Shown piece after piece: positions 32,517 to 42,850 of a stretch of DNA of 64,000 bases. The stretch lies in assembly GCF_910594005.1 (NCBI RefSeq), contig NC_057824.1, forward strand, positions 27,369,314-27,433,313. Direction: 5' to 3'. Each line of letters starts with the position of its first letter. The stretch's first letter is position 1. Under the pieces are notes generated by a model. That model had not been told where the DNA came from. It worked only from the letters and a program-made list of their open reading frames with translations, and made no database searches. The translations under genes and the position numbers were made by a program. The stretch is from Cervus elaphus (lineage: Eukaryota > Chordata > Mammalia > Artiodactyla > Cervidae).

Positions 32517-32880
32517 GATCACAAAAGTTTTGAGATAACTCTGGAGTAGTATACAACCATAAAAGATGAGGCAGGTCTTTATGGGCCAGTTTTATCTTTT
32601 TTACTTGTGTTTCTCTGGTGCTTTTCAAGGCACCTTGCACATAGCAAGAACTGAATAAATGAATAAGCTTAGTGCAATGTCTGTCCTAATCTGACTCTGA
32701 ATGTAGGAAAACGCAGGCCAGATCCTGGTCTTTGTACTCCTTGCTTCCCCTCTTCCAGGCCTGTGTCCTTGGGTCCTAACTGGGCAGGTGCAGGGAGGCT
32801 CAGGTTTCATGAAGTCAGAGATGAAGTTCTTCAAGGCTAGGGGACAGAGTTAGGGATTCCTGGAATAGCAATAAGGTACC
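32517..32880 (+). repeat. Copy A of a ~365-bp direct repeat flanking an L1
   Basis: This block is repeated in the same orientation at 35703-36293, a copy enlarged by a 217-bp SINE. Matching landmarks occur in the same order: 'agtagtatacaaccata', 'aataaatgaa', 'gactctgaatgtaggaaaa', 'tgcttcccctc', 'cagggaggct' and 'gattcctggaa'. Identity is roughly 70-75% by eye. The left part includes an L2/MIR-like end; the right part is otherwise unclassified. Copy A ends exactly where the L1M begins. Confidence 0.78.
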
Positions 32881-33939
32881 TTTAAAAAACACTCCTACAA
32901 CAACTCTTGAGCATAACAAGGTTACAGGTTATGATGCAAGATCAACACACAAAAATCATTTTTTTTATTGCTAGCAATAATAGTAATGAACCACTGGGCC
33001 CAAAATTTAAAATACACTGTCATTTACAATTGCTCCAAGCAATATTAATAAACTAATTTGGTATAAATCCAACAAAGCATGTACAGAAACTGTATGCTAA
33101 AAGTTTTTAAATATTGATGAAAGAAATGTAAAAAGACCTAAATAAATGGAGAGACATAACATGTTCTTAGATTAAAATACTCAACAAAGTATAGATGTTT
33201 TATAGGTTGAACACATTTTCTCTCAGAGTCCCAGCAGTGTTTTTTGTAGATATAGACAGTGATGACTCTAAAATTTATGTGAAAAGGCAAAGAAACTAGA
33301 ATAGCTAAAACAATTTAGAAAAGAAGGAGAAAGTAGGAGGTTATAGGCTTATGCTGAGGCTAAGGCTTATATAAAGTAACTGAAATTGTGTTGTATTAGC
33401 AGGGTAGATAGATGAATGGATCAGAAGAGAGATCTCAGAAGTAGACCACACAACTATGCCCAACTGTGTTTTGACAAAGATGCAAAAGGAATTGGCCATC
33501 CATAGGCAAAAGTATAATCTTTGATCCAAGACTTACATTTTGTACAAAAATTAAAATGGATCATATTTCTAAACATAAAGCAGGAAACTCTAAAACTTGC
33601 AAGAAAATATAGGAGACAACTTTTGTGATCCAGTGTTAGGCTGAGTTCTAGATATATGACCAAAAGCACAAATATTGTCAAGTTGGATTTTATCAAAATT
33701 TAAAACTTTAGTTTTATGAAAGAACCAGTTATGAGAATGAAAAGACAGCCACAGACGGTGAGAAAGTATTTGCAAAATTTTGGATCCATAAATTTTGGAT
33801 TACATAAAGTACTTGGATCCAGAAGACACTAAAAAAAAAAAAAAAAAAACTTTGAAGACTCAACAGCAAAAAAAACCACCTTAATCCAATTAGAAAATGG
33901 GCAAAAGATGCGAAGAGACTCTTCACTAAGGAGGAAATA

Positions 33940-34149
33940 AAAGTGTAAAGTGTTAGTTGCTTAGTCATGTCTGACATTTTTCGACCCCATGGACTGTAAC
34001 CCGCCAGATTCCTCCTCAGTCCATGGAATTCTCCAGGCAAGAATACTGGAGTGGGTACTCCTGAAGATCTTCCTGACCCAGGGGTCAAACCTAGGTCTTC
34101 TGCATTGCAGGCAGATTCTTTATATCTGAGCCACCAGGGAAGCTCTAAA
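33940..34149 (-). mobile_element. Bov-tA SINE
   Basis: Reverse copy from 'gtgttagttgcttagtcatg' to GAGCCACCAGGGAAGCTC. GAGGAAATA at 33931-33939 and 34150-34158 is the target duplication. Confidence 0.94.
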
Positions 34150-34395
34150 GAGGAAATACAGATGGCAAGTAATCACATGAAAAGATATGGCCATTAGGGA
34201 AATGCAAATAAAACTACAGTGAGATATGATTGCACACATATCAGAAAGGCTCAAATAAAAGAATATTGACATACCAAGTGCTGATGAAAATGTAGAGTGC
34301 TTCATTTGTTCACAGCAGCTTTATTTGTTGTCGCCCCAAACAGAAACAACCCAATACCCTTCAACAGGAACTGAATCAACCATGAAAAGAAATTA

Positions 34396-34605
34396 ATTAT
34401 TTTTTAAAATTAGTTTATATCCTTGGCTGCATCAGGTCTTAGTTGCAGCATGCAGGATCTTCCTTGTGTCCTGCAGGATCTTTCATTGTGGCACGTGTGC
34501 TAGTTACTCTGCGGCATGTGGGATCTTAGTTCCCTGACCAGGGACTGAACCCATATCCCCTGCATTGCAAGGCAGATTCTTAACCACCGGACCACCAGGG
34601 AAGTC
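34396..34605 (-). mobile_element. CHR-2 SINE
   Basis: 'Ggctgcatcaggtcttagttgcagc', an internal near-repeat of GCAGGATCTT, GATCTTAGTTCCCTGACCAG and the terminal CCACCAGGGAAGTCCCC. Confidence 0.92.
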
Positions 34606-34723
34606 CCCAGGAATTCATCATTGAGGCATCCAACAATTTGAATGGATCTCAAGTGAATGATACAGATGAGGGAGCAGAGGGAAACAGATCAATCTCCAAA
34701 GGTTATATGCTATATTTTATATT

Positions 34724-35118
34724 GTTGTTGTTGTTCAGTTGCTCAGTTGTGTCCAACTGTTTGCAACCCCATGGACTGCAGCACACCAGGCTTCCCCGTC
34801 CTTCACTATCTCCTGGAGTTTGTTCAAATTCATGTCCGTTGAGTTAGTGACACTATCCAACCATCTCATCCTCTGTCACCCCCTTCTCCTCCTGCCCTCA
34901 ATCTTTCCCAGCGTCGGGGTTTTCCAGTGAGTCAGCTCTTCGCATCAGGTGGCCAAAGTACTGGAGCTTCAGCTTCAGCATCAGTCCTTCCAGTGAATAT
35001 TCAGGGTTGATTTCCTTTAGGATGACTGGTTCAATCTCCTTGCTGTCCAAGGGACTCTCAAGAGTCTCCTCCAGCACCACAATTCAAGAGTATCGATTCT
35101 TTGGCACTCAGTCTTCTT
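34724..35118 (-). mobile_element. BovB LINE 3' end
   Basis: Starts with (TTG)n and the BovB tail, then CATCTCATCCTCTGTCACCC, 'gtggccaaagtactggagc' and 'caagggactctcaagagtc' to the region around 'ggcactcagtcttc'. Reverse orientation, about 395 bp. Confidence 0.92.
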
Positions 35119-35250
35119 AATGGACATGAGTTTGAGCAAACTCTGAGAGATGGTGGAGGACAGGGAAGCCTGACAGTGGAGGACAGGAAGTGCTGCAGTC
35201 CATGGGGTTGAAAAGAGTTGGACACAACTTAGCGACTGAACAGCAGCAAT
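35119..35250 (+). mobile_element. BovB 3' tail in opposite orientation
   Basis: Forward BovB tail with 'gacatgagtttgagcaaact', an internal small duplication of 'gtggaggacagg', GCTGCAGTCCATGGGGTTG and 'gttggacacaacttagcgactgaac'. It is the inverted complement of the first 125 bp or so of the neighbouring element, so the pair can fold into a long hairpin. Confidence 0.9.
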
Positions 35251-35702
35251 AATATCTTGAAATGACGACATTATAGAGATGGAGAACAGATCAGTGGTTG
35301 CCAGAGGTTAGGCTCAGGGAGAGTCTAATTACAAAAGGACAGAATAAGGGAGTTTCTTTGCAGCGATCAAACAATTCTTTATTCTGATCGTGTTGGTGGT
35401 TACATAAATCTATATTTGGGGTGCAGTTTATGCTAAAAAGTCAAAAGGATTGCATGTAAAAGCTGCTGAAATCTGAGTAAGTTCTGAGTTTAATTTACTA
35501 TTGTAGTTTAATAAGTTTCTGTAGTTTAATTTACTCTTGGACCACTGTCAATTTCCAGGTTTTGAAAATATACCTTGGTCATGTAAGGTGCCATCATTGG
35601 AGAAATCTGGGTGGAGGTATATGAGAATTCTGTTCATTTTGCAACTTCCTATCAGTCTAAAATTATTTCCAAATTAAAATTTTTTTAAAACTTTAAATGG
35701 GC

Positions 35703-36293
35703 TTACTCATAAAAGTTTGGGGACAGCGATAGAGCAGTATACAGCCATAACAAAAGATGGAGTATCTTTATGAAGGAGTCCTATCTTATGTACTATTCTC
35801 TCCCCTACTTCTTAACCACAGTGCATGGGGGATTCCCGGTGGCTCAGATGGTAATAGAGTCTGCCTGCAATGAGGGAGACCCGAGTTCGATCCCTGGGTC
35901 AGGAAGAGCCCCTGGAGAAGGAAATGGCAACCCACTCCAGTATTCTTGCCTGGAAAATCCCGTGGATGGAGGAGCCTGTCGGGCTACAGTCCATAGGGTC
36001 GCAAAGAGTCGGTCACAGCTGAGCAACTTCACTTTCACTTTTGACCACAATGCATAGCAAGCTGCAAGACTTTTAACGAGTGCCTGGGGAATAAATGAAG
36101 AAACTTAATGCAATATGAGTCCTCATTTGACTCTGAGGGTAGGAAAAAGGAGCTCTTTGCTTCCCCTCCCCCAGACCCTGTGTCCTGGGATCCTGGCTGG
36201 GCACGCGCAGGGAGGCTTGGGTTTCCTGGAGCCAGAGATGGATGTCTGTGACGCTGAGTGACAGAGATGAGGATTCCTGGAAGAGCAACGAGC
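35703..36293 (+). repeat. Copy B of the ~365-bp direct repeat flanking the L1
   Basis: It begins right after the L1 A-rich tail ('aaaagtttgggg', 'agcagtatacagccata'), is interrupted by the SINE at 35827-36043, and goes on through 'ggggaataaatgaag', 'gactctgagggtagg', 'tgcttcccctcccc', 'cagggaggcttggg' and 'gattcctggaagagcaac'. The order and spacing match copy A after removal of the SINE. Confidence 0.78.
35827..36043 (+). mobile_element. Bov-tA SINE in copy B
   Basis: Head GGGGGATTCCCGGTGGCTCA, 'gagttcgatccctgggtcag' and tail 'agcaacttcactttcac'. The 12-bp duplication ACCACARTGCAT (one mismatch) is at 35815-35826 and 36044-36055. Confidence 0.95.
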
Positions 36294-36939
36294 AGGTGGG
36301 CAGAGGGCAGGCCCAGGCCTGGCAGGGGACGCTGTCTTCCCAGGGCTCCTTTCTAGCCGTTTGGTTGGGCGGATGGCCTTGCAGAGATAGAGCCTCTTTT
36401 CCTGGCACTAACTTGGGCTTTAGGCTGCTTTGAACTGCCTGCCTGCAGCTCTTCAAATTGTACTGCCCTACTTGAAGCCTCTTAGGCCTGGGTTTCCATC
36501 CCCATTGCAACTTCCTAGTTGGATGCTCTCCAGACAGGTCACCATCTCGTTGAGCCTCGGTGTTTCCATCTGTAAATTGGGAATAACATCTCCTTCACTT
36601 GCCAGACTCTTATGTGGTCACTGAGATTATTCAGGTCAAGTGCTGAGAGCTGGGCAGGAGTTCTTCGTGCCCAGGAGAAATGATGTCTTTCACTTTCCTG
36701 TTTGGAATATGCAACAGGTGCCAGTGGAGAGAGTGGGCCTGGCCTTCTGGGGAGGGTTATTCTTTCCACTGATCCACTGCACTGACTTCTCTCTGTATCC
36801 AGCTGCAGATAAGTTAAAACAATCTTAAAGGGACGTGGGAGCCTTTATAGTTCAGGCCTTCAGAGAGGGTATCAGGATGTTGTGTACTGGTGGTGTGTCA
36901 AGCTTTCAAGATTCCTTTCCTGCCTTTACTCTTTATCAA
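36294..36939. other. Unique sequence with a MIR trace
   Basis: A plus-strand MIR lies at about 36510-36650 ('gttgagcctcggtgtttccatctgtaaattggg'). No exon. Confidence 0.5.
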
Positions 36940-36955
36940 CCCTCAGGCACCTTAT

Positions 36956-37147
36956 ATTTTTTAATATTTTATTTATTTATTTATTTATTTGGCTGCATTG
37001 GGTCTTAGTTGCCTCATGCAAAATCTTTAGCTGTGGCATGTGAACTCTTAGTTGCCACATGTGAGATCTAGTTCCCCAACCAGGGATCAAACCCATGCCC
37101 CCCGCATTGGGAGCACAGAATCTTAGCCACCAGACCAACAGGGAAGT
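36956..37147 (-). mobile_element. CHR-2 SINE
   Basis: (ATTT)n tail, GGCTGCATTGGGTCTTAGTT, 'gttccccaaccagggatc' and the terminal AACAGGGAAGT. A perfect 16-bp duplication, CCCTCAGGCACCTTAT, is at 36940-36955 and 37148-37163. Confidence 0.96.
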
Positions 37148-37163
37148 CCCTCAGGCACCTTAT

Positions 37164-37977
37164 TTAAGGTCTTAGAATCAGTTTCCCTATTTGAAAGTAG
37201 GAACTGAGGCCCTCAACTCAGAGGTCTGTGTGAGCATTAAATTTTTAAAAAGAGAAATTATGGCATGCACCGCGCTTGGCGCCCTGCCCTGCACCTGGGG
37301 ATTCCCGGTTACCGACAGGGATGATAATTCTCCATCGTCCCCATTGTCTGCATGGTTTTGCACATACTCACGGGTAGGGGATGACATTACAGAATTTTCA
37401 GGTGTTTGGAGCTGCAGGCACAGCCTCCTCTTCCACCCCCGGGGCTGTCATGAGGAATCAATGGCCAACCATATCAGAGGAGCCGAGGCCGCTGGCCCTG
37501 CATGCTGTCCCCTGGGCAGCCTCCTCTGGGGACCACACAGAGAGTGGCTATCTGGGTTACCTGCAGCCTCACCCGAGTCACTCCCCGGAAACTGGGCCCC
37601 AGTGTTCTAAGCCAGATAACACCCTCCGTGTCCTCAGATGCCTGAGCCTGGGGAGGGGAGGGTGAGCAGTGGACACCCGCCTGTGATCAGCTCTCTGCAG
37701 GCACAGCGAGGAGGGAACTCGGTGTTCTGGAAGGCAGGTTTCTGCTGCCTTCACAGCCCCGCTGACTTCACCCTGGCCCCACTGCCTGGGTTTCCCTGGG
37801 TTGTAGGAGACAGCAAGAGCCTCCAAAAGCATCCAGCCCAGAGCTTTTGTTTTCTGATGAGGAAACTGAGGTCCACAGTTAGTTGGGAAGGTCCCTTCTG
37901 CACAGACAGGAGCCAAATAGCTCCCAAAACCTGGTTTCCCAGCTCCCGCTGGTGCTCTCCCCTTCTCTTCTCACCCA
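37164..37977. other. GC-rich unique sequence, no defensible exon
   Basis: Open frames of about 110-140 codons overlap on both strands without family resemblance. A reverse MIR trace lies at 37840-37920 ('tgatgaggaaactgaggtcc'). Confidence 0.45.
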
Positions 37978-38252
37978 TTGCTGCTGCTGCTGCTGCTAAG
38001 TCACTTCAGTCGTGTCCGACTCTGTGCAAGCCCACAGACGGCAGCCCACTAGGCTCCTCTCTGCCTGGGATTCTCCAGGCAAGAACACTGGAGTGGGTTA
38101 CCATTTCCTTCTCCAGTGCACGCCTGCATGCTAAGTCGCTTCAGTCATGTCCAAGTCTGTGCGACCCTATGGACAGCAGCCCACCAGGCTCCTCTGTCCC
38201 TGGAATTCTCCAGGCAAGAACACTGGAGTGGGTTGCCATTTCCTTCTACAGA
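37978..38252 (-). mobile_element. Tandem Bov-tA-like 3' halves with (GCT)n
   Basis: Two similar reverse units of about 130 bp lie in tandem, each containing a 'gactctgtgc' region, 'ctccaggcaagaacactggagtgggtt' and 'ccatttccttct'. The tRNA-like head is missing from both. A (GCT)6 run opens the block at 37980-37997. A dimeric derivative of Bov-A type. Confidence 0.88.
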
Positions 38253-38319
38253 GTTGATAAAGCAAGGTGCAGTTCCCAATTCCATCGCTTGTTTCCTGGG
38301 AAGGGAAAGCTGTCGAGTA

Positions 38320-38440
38320 CATCACTCTGTACCTTCATTTTATCGCCTGTGAAATGGGATCATAATATGAACCTCAGAGGGCTGCTTCAAGGATGATATA
38401 AAACGCGCTAGGTACACAGCTGGAACCTGGCAGACAATGA
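38320..38440 (+). mobile_element. MIR SINE fragment
   Basis: 'Cttcattttatcgcctgtgaaatggg', 'gggctgcttcaaggatgatataaa' and 'cgcgctaggtacacagct' in MIR order. Confidence 0.7.
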
Positions 38441-38517
38441 AAGCTCGTGGGTATTAAGGTGACCCCCGATGTTTCCTGTTTAGAGAGGCTCAGTGGCAGA
38501 CCCTGTGTAGAGGCTCT

Positions 38518-38625
38518 GCGTGTATTAACTCACTCCGTCCTCCCGACAGGCAGACTCAGTGCCACTCTGCAGAAGGGGAAATGAAATGGAGGCACCACGG
38601 CCTAAGTAGCTCCCCTGCCATGGGG
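38518..38625 (-). mobile_element. MIR SINE fragment
   Basis: 'Gtattaactcactccgtcctcc', 'tgcagaaggggaaatgaaatggaggcacc' and 'aagtagctc' in reverse MIR order. Confidence 0.65.
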
Positions 38626-38754
38626 GTTAGAGCTGATTGTCTAAGGTCATGTCGTGCTGGGCAGTGGATGTTGGCTTCTCAGTAATGGTGAGGCTCTGAG
38701 GCTGCGAATCATGAGGGAGGGACCAGGAACTGGATAGTTTTGACCACGAGACTC

Positions 38755-38940
38755 CCCTAGAGTGGTTCTCAACTGAGGGCCTTGGATATGTGGGTGGGGG
38801 TGTCTGGTTGTCATGATGATAGAACCATGGCTGGCATGAAATGGAAGGGGCCTGGAGATGGGGTGTGTCCCACAGGAAAGACACAAAGAACTGCCCTGCT
38901 CCAAATGCTAGTAGCCCCCAACTGAGAAACCTGTACATTA
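38755..38940 (-). mobile_element. MER20-like hAT transposon
   Basis: Begins 'gagtggttctcaactgaggg', continues 'gtgtctggttgtcatgatg' and ends 'aatgctagtagcccccaactgagaaacctg', the arrangement of MER20 in reverse. Confidence 0.65.
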
Positions 38941-38957
38941 GGAAACATCCAGGGGCC

Positions 38958-39722
38958 GTATGAGCCTGCAATCCCACGCTGGCCATATACCCTGACAAAA
39001 CTATAATTCAAAAAAGATACATGCATATATTCGTAGGAACCCTATTTACACTAGCCAAGACATGGGAGCAACCTAAGTGTCCATCAAGAGATGAATAGAT
39101 AAAGAGATGTGGTGTGTATGTATGTATATACACACATACATGCACACACACACACATATAACACACAATGGAATACTACTCAGTCATAAAAAAGAATGAA
39201 AAAATTCCACCTGCAGCAACGTGAATCGACCTAGAGATGATCATACCAAGTGAAGTCAGTCAAACAGAGACGAATACCATACGATATTACTTATACATGG
39301 AATCTAAAAGATTGCACAAATGAACTTTCACAAATCAGAAACACACTCGCAGACAGAGAACAGATTTGTAGTTGCCAAGGGGAGGGATGATGGACTGGAA
39401 GTTTGGGGTAGCAGATGCAAACTATTATACATAGAATGGATAAACAACAGTGTCCTTCTGTAGAGCACAGGGAACTATACTCAATAGTAAACCATAATGG
39501 AAAAGAATATGAATATGTATATACATATACATATATATATATGTATATGATTCTATGGACAGAGGAGCCTGGTGGGCTACAGTCCATGGGATCAAAAAGT
39601 CAGACATGACTGAGCAGCTAACACTTCACTTTGGACGTGTATGAATCACTTTGCCGTATACCTGAGACTAAACACAACATTGTAAATCAACTATACTTCA
39701 ATAAAATAAATTTAAAAAGAAA
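38958..39722 (+). mobile_element. L1 LINE 3' end
   Basis: ORF2 end ('tccatcaagagatgaatag', CAATGGAATACTACTCAG, 'gcaacgtgaatcgacctagag'), then 3' UTR with 'cacagggaactatactcaatag', an AT microsatellite, and 'aacattgtaaatcaactatacttcaataaa'. An AC/GT microsatellite lies at 39107-39172. A Bov-tA fragment is inserted at 39548-39630. Confidence 0.88.
39548..39630 (+). mobile_element. Bov-tA 3' fragment in L1
   Basis: About 80 bp of SINE tail: 'ctatggacagaggagcctggtgg', CAGTCCATGGGATC, 'gactgagcagctaacacttcacttt'. It inserted beside an (AT)n tract of the L1 3' UTR. Confidence 0.9.
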
Positions 39723-39980
39723 CATCCAAGGAACAGGGGGCTGTCTTGTGAGGACAAGATGCAAAGACAAGCCTCTGATGAGGTGAAATGTTTGGAGCAG
39801 GGCATCAGAGTACCTGCAGGACGGAGCAAGGCACCTGGGGTCCTGGGCCTCTCTTTGGGTCACCTAGGAAAAAAAATTAAAGGGATAAAGGCCAGGATTA
39901 GATAAGGTTGATGCTTCGCAATCTTTAGTGTATGAAACAACATTTATCATTTCAGTAGTTACATACTTTAATGTGCACTA
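39723..39980. other. Unique sequence
   Basis: No recognised feature. Confidence 0.4.
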
Positions 39981-40039
39981 GAAAAATAACTAGCAAAAAA
40001 ATAAATAAATAAATAAAAAAGAAAGAAAAATAACTAGCA
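39981..40039 (+). mobile_element. Tail-only retroinsertion: A-rich insert with 15-bp TSD
   Basis: A perfect 15-bp direct repeat, GAAAAATAACTAGCA, at 39981-39995 and 40025-40039 encloses only 29 bases of A-rich (AAAT)n text. No element body is present. The arrangement fits target-primed reverse transcription that stopped within the poly(A) tail. Confidence 0.8.
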
Positions 40040-40460
40040 CATCAGATCCACAATTAAATGAACATTATATTTAAGATGAGTGTAAAGGAAGTATTTAAAT
40101 TTGTTTTTGAAGCAGGAAGAAATGTGCAGTAATGGGGCCAGTGCTAAGTGGGTTTGTCAGGAAAGTTATTGTTGGAGAATGCCTGATAGTTGGAAAGCTC
40201 TGGACCAGGTGTCCCCTCAAGCACTCGTGTTCTTAAAATAGGCCTCAAAACTCATGATGGAGCCCAAAGTGGTTAAAAGGGAAATCTGCCGGGACTCAGG
40301 GGACAGACGAGGGGATGAAGGGGAAGATGCCTGTATTCCACTTCCCTGATCTGTGACTGTTTGGGCACTAACAGGTGGTCCTAGCCTTCCCCTCTTCTCA
40401 CCAGGAACCACTAGGGCAGAGATGGCCCAGAGCAGGGCCTTGCCATTCAGGCCTTATCTT
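40040..40460. other. Unique sequence, no gene seen
   Basis: No repeat or exon recognised. Confidence 0.4.
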
Positions 40461-41092
40461 AGGCGCTGAGTGCTATTCTGGCCAAGTACCACCAACTGGG
40501 TGACTTAAACAACAGAAATGTGTTGCCTTACCTTCTGCAGGCCACAGGTCCAAGGTCAAGGGGTTGGTAGGGTTGGTTTCTTCCAAGGCTGGGAAGGAAA
40601 CCTGTCCCAGGTCTCCTCCTGCTCTGGTAGCCACAGGCGTCCCTTGGTTTATAGACGATGCACCTCCTGTGTCCTCCCGTGGTCTTCCTTCTGTGTTTCT
40701 GTCTCTGTGTCTAAACCCCCCTTTTCCACAAGGACACGGGTCTCAGGGAATTGGGGCCACTGTCATCATGTCCCACCACACCTTACCTCTGTTTGTTGAT
40801 GTTTAATCACTAAGTCTTATCTGACTCTTTCCAATCCCATGGACTGTAACCCGCCAGGCTCCTCTGTCCATGGGATTTCCCAAGCAAGAATACTGGAGTG
40901 CGTTGCCATTTCTTTCTCCAGGGGATCTTCCCAACCCAGGGATTGAACTCGCGTCTCCGGCATTGCTGGCAGACTCTTTACCATCTGAGCCACCAGGGAA
41001 GATCTGCAGACTATTCCCAAATAAGGTCATATTCTCAGGAACTGGGGATCAGGACCTCAGCCTCTTCTGGGGGACACAATTCAATCCATAAC
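40461..41092 (-). mobile_element. MaLR LTR, split by a SINE
   Basis: 'Ccaagtaccaccaactgggtgacttaaacaacagaaatg', 'ggtccaaggtcaagg', 'ccccttttccacaaggacac' and, beyond the SINE, 'cccaaataaggtcatattctcagg' and 'cacaattcaatccataacc' give the reverse MaLR pattern. Subfamily uncertain. Confidence 0.8.
40795..41003 (-). mobile_element. Bov-tA SINE
   Basis: Reverse copy: 'cactaagtcttatctgactc', CTCCAGGGGATCTTCCCAAC, terminal GAGCCACCAGGGAAGATC. Inserted in the MaLR LTR. Confidence 0.93.
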
Positions 41093-41364
41093 CAGCCCGT
41101 TTCAGCAAGGAGAAGGGAGGGAAGTGGCGGATCCCCAGAATGAAACTTCTGACCCTCAAATCTACTTTTATTCCAACTGATTTGCTCCACAGCATCCTTC
41201 CTGCCCTTCTTTCTTGAAAATGTAATTATTTGTTAAATAGGCAGTTTATATAGACAGTGAAAAATGAGGGTCTGCGTTTTGCCTTTTGATGGCTATGGAG
41301 CCACAGTAATGCTGTTGTAACTTCTATCACGTCTCCTAACATGCTTCATTATTATTCTATTCTA

Positions 41365-41583
41365 GTGTGCTCAGTCACTCAGTCATGTCTGACTCTTTAC
41401 AGCCCCATCAACTGTAACCCTCCAAGTTCCTCTGTCCATGGAATTATCCTGGCAAGAATACTGGAACACATTGCCATTTCCTCCTCCAGGGGATCTTCCC
41501 AACCCAGGGATCGAACCTGGGTCTCTTGTGTCTCCTGCATTGGCAGGCAGATTCTTTACCGCTAGTGCCACCTGGGATGTCCC
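41365..41583 (-). mobile_element. Bov-tA SINE
   Basis: Reverse copy: 'gtgctcagtcactcagtcatg', CAGGGGATCTTCCCAACCCA, terminal GCCACCTGGGATGTCCC. Confidence 0.93.
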
Positions 41584-41599
41584 AGTACACTTAAATCAT

Positions 41600-41772
41600 G
41601 TTACTAATACGTGCGCCAGACACTTTCCTAAATGTTCATCATAGACTAATGCTCAGTGACTCCATGATGTAGGTACTATGCTGACCCACTTTCCTGATGA
41701 GAAAACTGAGGCTCTGTGTTGACCTTCCTGAGGCCACACACACCTGGAATCTCGACTCAGAGTCTGTGCTCT
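41600..41772 (-). mobile_element. MIR SINE
   Basis: 'Cgccagacactttcctaaatg', 'gatgtaggtactatg', TGATGAGAAAACTGAGGCTC and 'cctgaggccacac'. Confidence 0.8.
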
Positions 41773-42647
41773 ACTCACCATGTCACTGTATCCCACATAA
41801 GCATCTGGTTGATAGACATGCCCAAAGGTATTTGACCAGCATCCACTCTTTTGCTCTTATACTGCTATGGGTTTCTTCAGACATGTGTGATTTCTTGCAA
41901 GCGGGTGAATGTGTTTTTTAGATAAATGCATCAGAGAGGAATTTGTAGATCAGAGGTGTTTATGCGTGTATTATTTTATTTTACCCTAATTCTTTGCCAC
42001 TTCTAGTAGTGAGCAGAGAAGCAAGCAGGCTATAAACTAACTTTACCTTGGTTACCAACTCTTATTTGGTGTGATAAAACAAGTATGTATGGAACCACTT
42101 CTGGGTGGTCCCAGGGAAAGGATGAGCCTTGAATGCTATCCTCACAGTCTAGCAGGGGACACAGACCAATTCCTAGATAACTGGTCCCTGGATTACATAC
42201 ATCTCAGCCTAGGGTTTCACAGGCTGACTGTTTCAGAGTCTGGGCGGGGACAGAATCCCAGTTCCACTGAGGATGCTCCTGGTCCATCAGGAGTGGATAG
42301 AAGACATTGGCCATTCCTAGCATCCTGACATGCCGGGCCAGCCCCTGCCCTACCTCCAAACACTCTCTAGTGCTGAGTAGCAGCTGCCTCCTTTTTATTG
42401 CGCCTACTGAGTCCAGAGAAGTTAATGATTGCCTCAAGCTTATGCTGCCAAATCATCTTTCTCTTTCTCTCTCTTACTTTCTTTCTGGAGATTCCAGAAA
42501 TCTGGCTTTTTATGTGAAATGTCCTGACGTTTTCATGCTAGCAACTAATTAAGATTAAAAACAAAGAAGCAACAAAAGCCCACTGCCGAGACCAAACAAA
42601 GCCCATCTGCAGGCCAGATGTGGCTGGTGGGCCTCCACTTTACCTTG
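41773..42647. other. Unique sequence, no gene seen
   Basis: A short CT-rich tract lies at 42460-42482. No exon or repeat recognised. Confidence 0.45.
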
Positions 42648-42850
42648 GAGTCAGGCGGGCATGGCTCTGCCCCAGCTCTGCCCCTCAGGAGATGAGCAGC
42701 GACCACGTCATCATTGGAAGCCTGGGTGACCTAGTCTGCAGAAGGGCACTGATGATCCCCACTTCCCGTGATTGAGTTTGAGTGATGGATGATTCGTGTA
42801 AATTACCTGACATGTTGCTGGCGCTCAGGAGGTGGCAGATGACTGTTGTT
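42648..42850 (+). mobile_element. MIR SINE
   Basis: 'Gagtcaggcgggcatggctctgcc', 'atgatccccacttcc' and 'ctgacatgttgctggcgctcagg' in MIR order, diverged. Confidence 0.65.

Larger units (their letters stand above)
32883..35700 (+). mobile_element. Old L1M LINE, ORF2 end and 3' UTR
   Basis: A 5'-truncated plus-strand L1 is readable through 'atcaacacacaaaaatc', 'gacctaaataaatggagagac', CAAGTTGGATTTTATCAAAA and 'ttaggctcagggagag' to an A-rich tail near 35690. Many stops and deletions. It has been interrupted by a Bov-tA (33940-34149), a CHR-2 (34396-34605) and BovB tails (34724-35250). It is bracketed by copies A and B of a direct repeat. Confidence 0.87.

Noticed and set aside
37638..38396. A 252-codon plus-strand frame as a coding gene
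   Set aside because: A large part of it runs through the Bov-tA-like tandem at 37978-38252, and the rest resembles no family.
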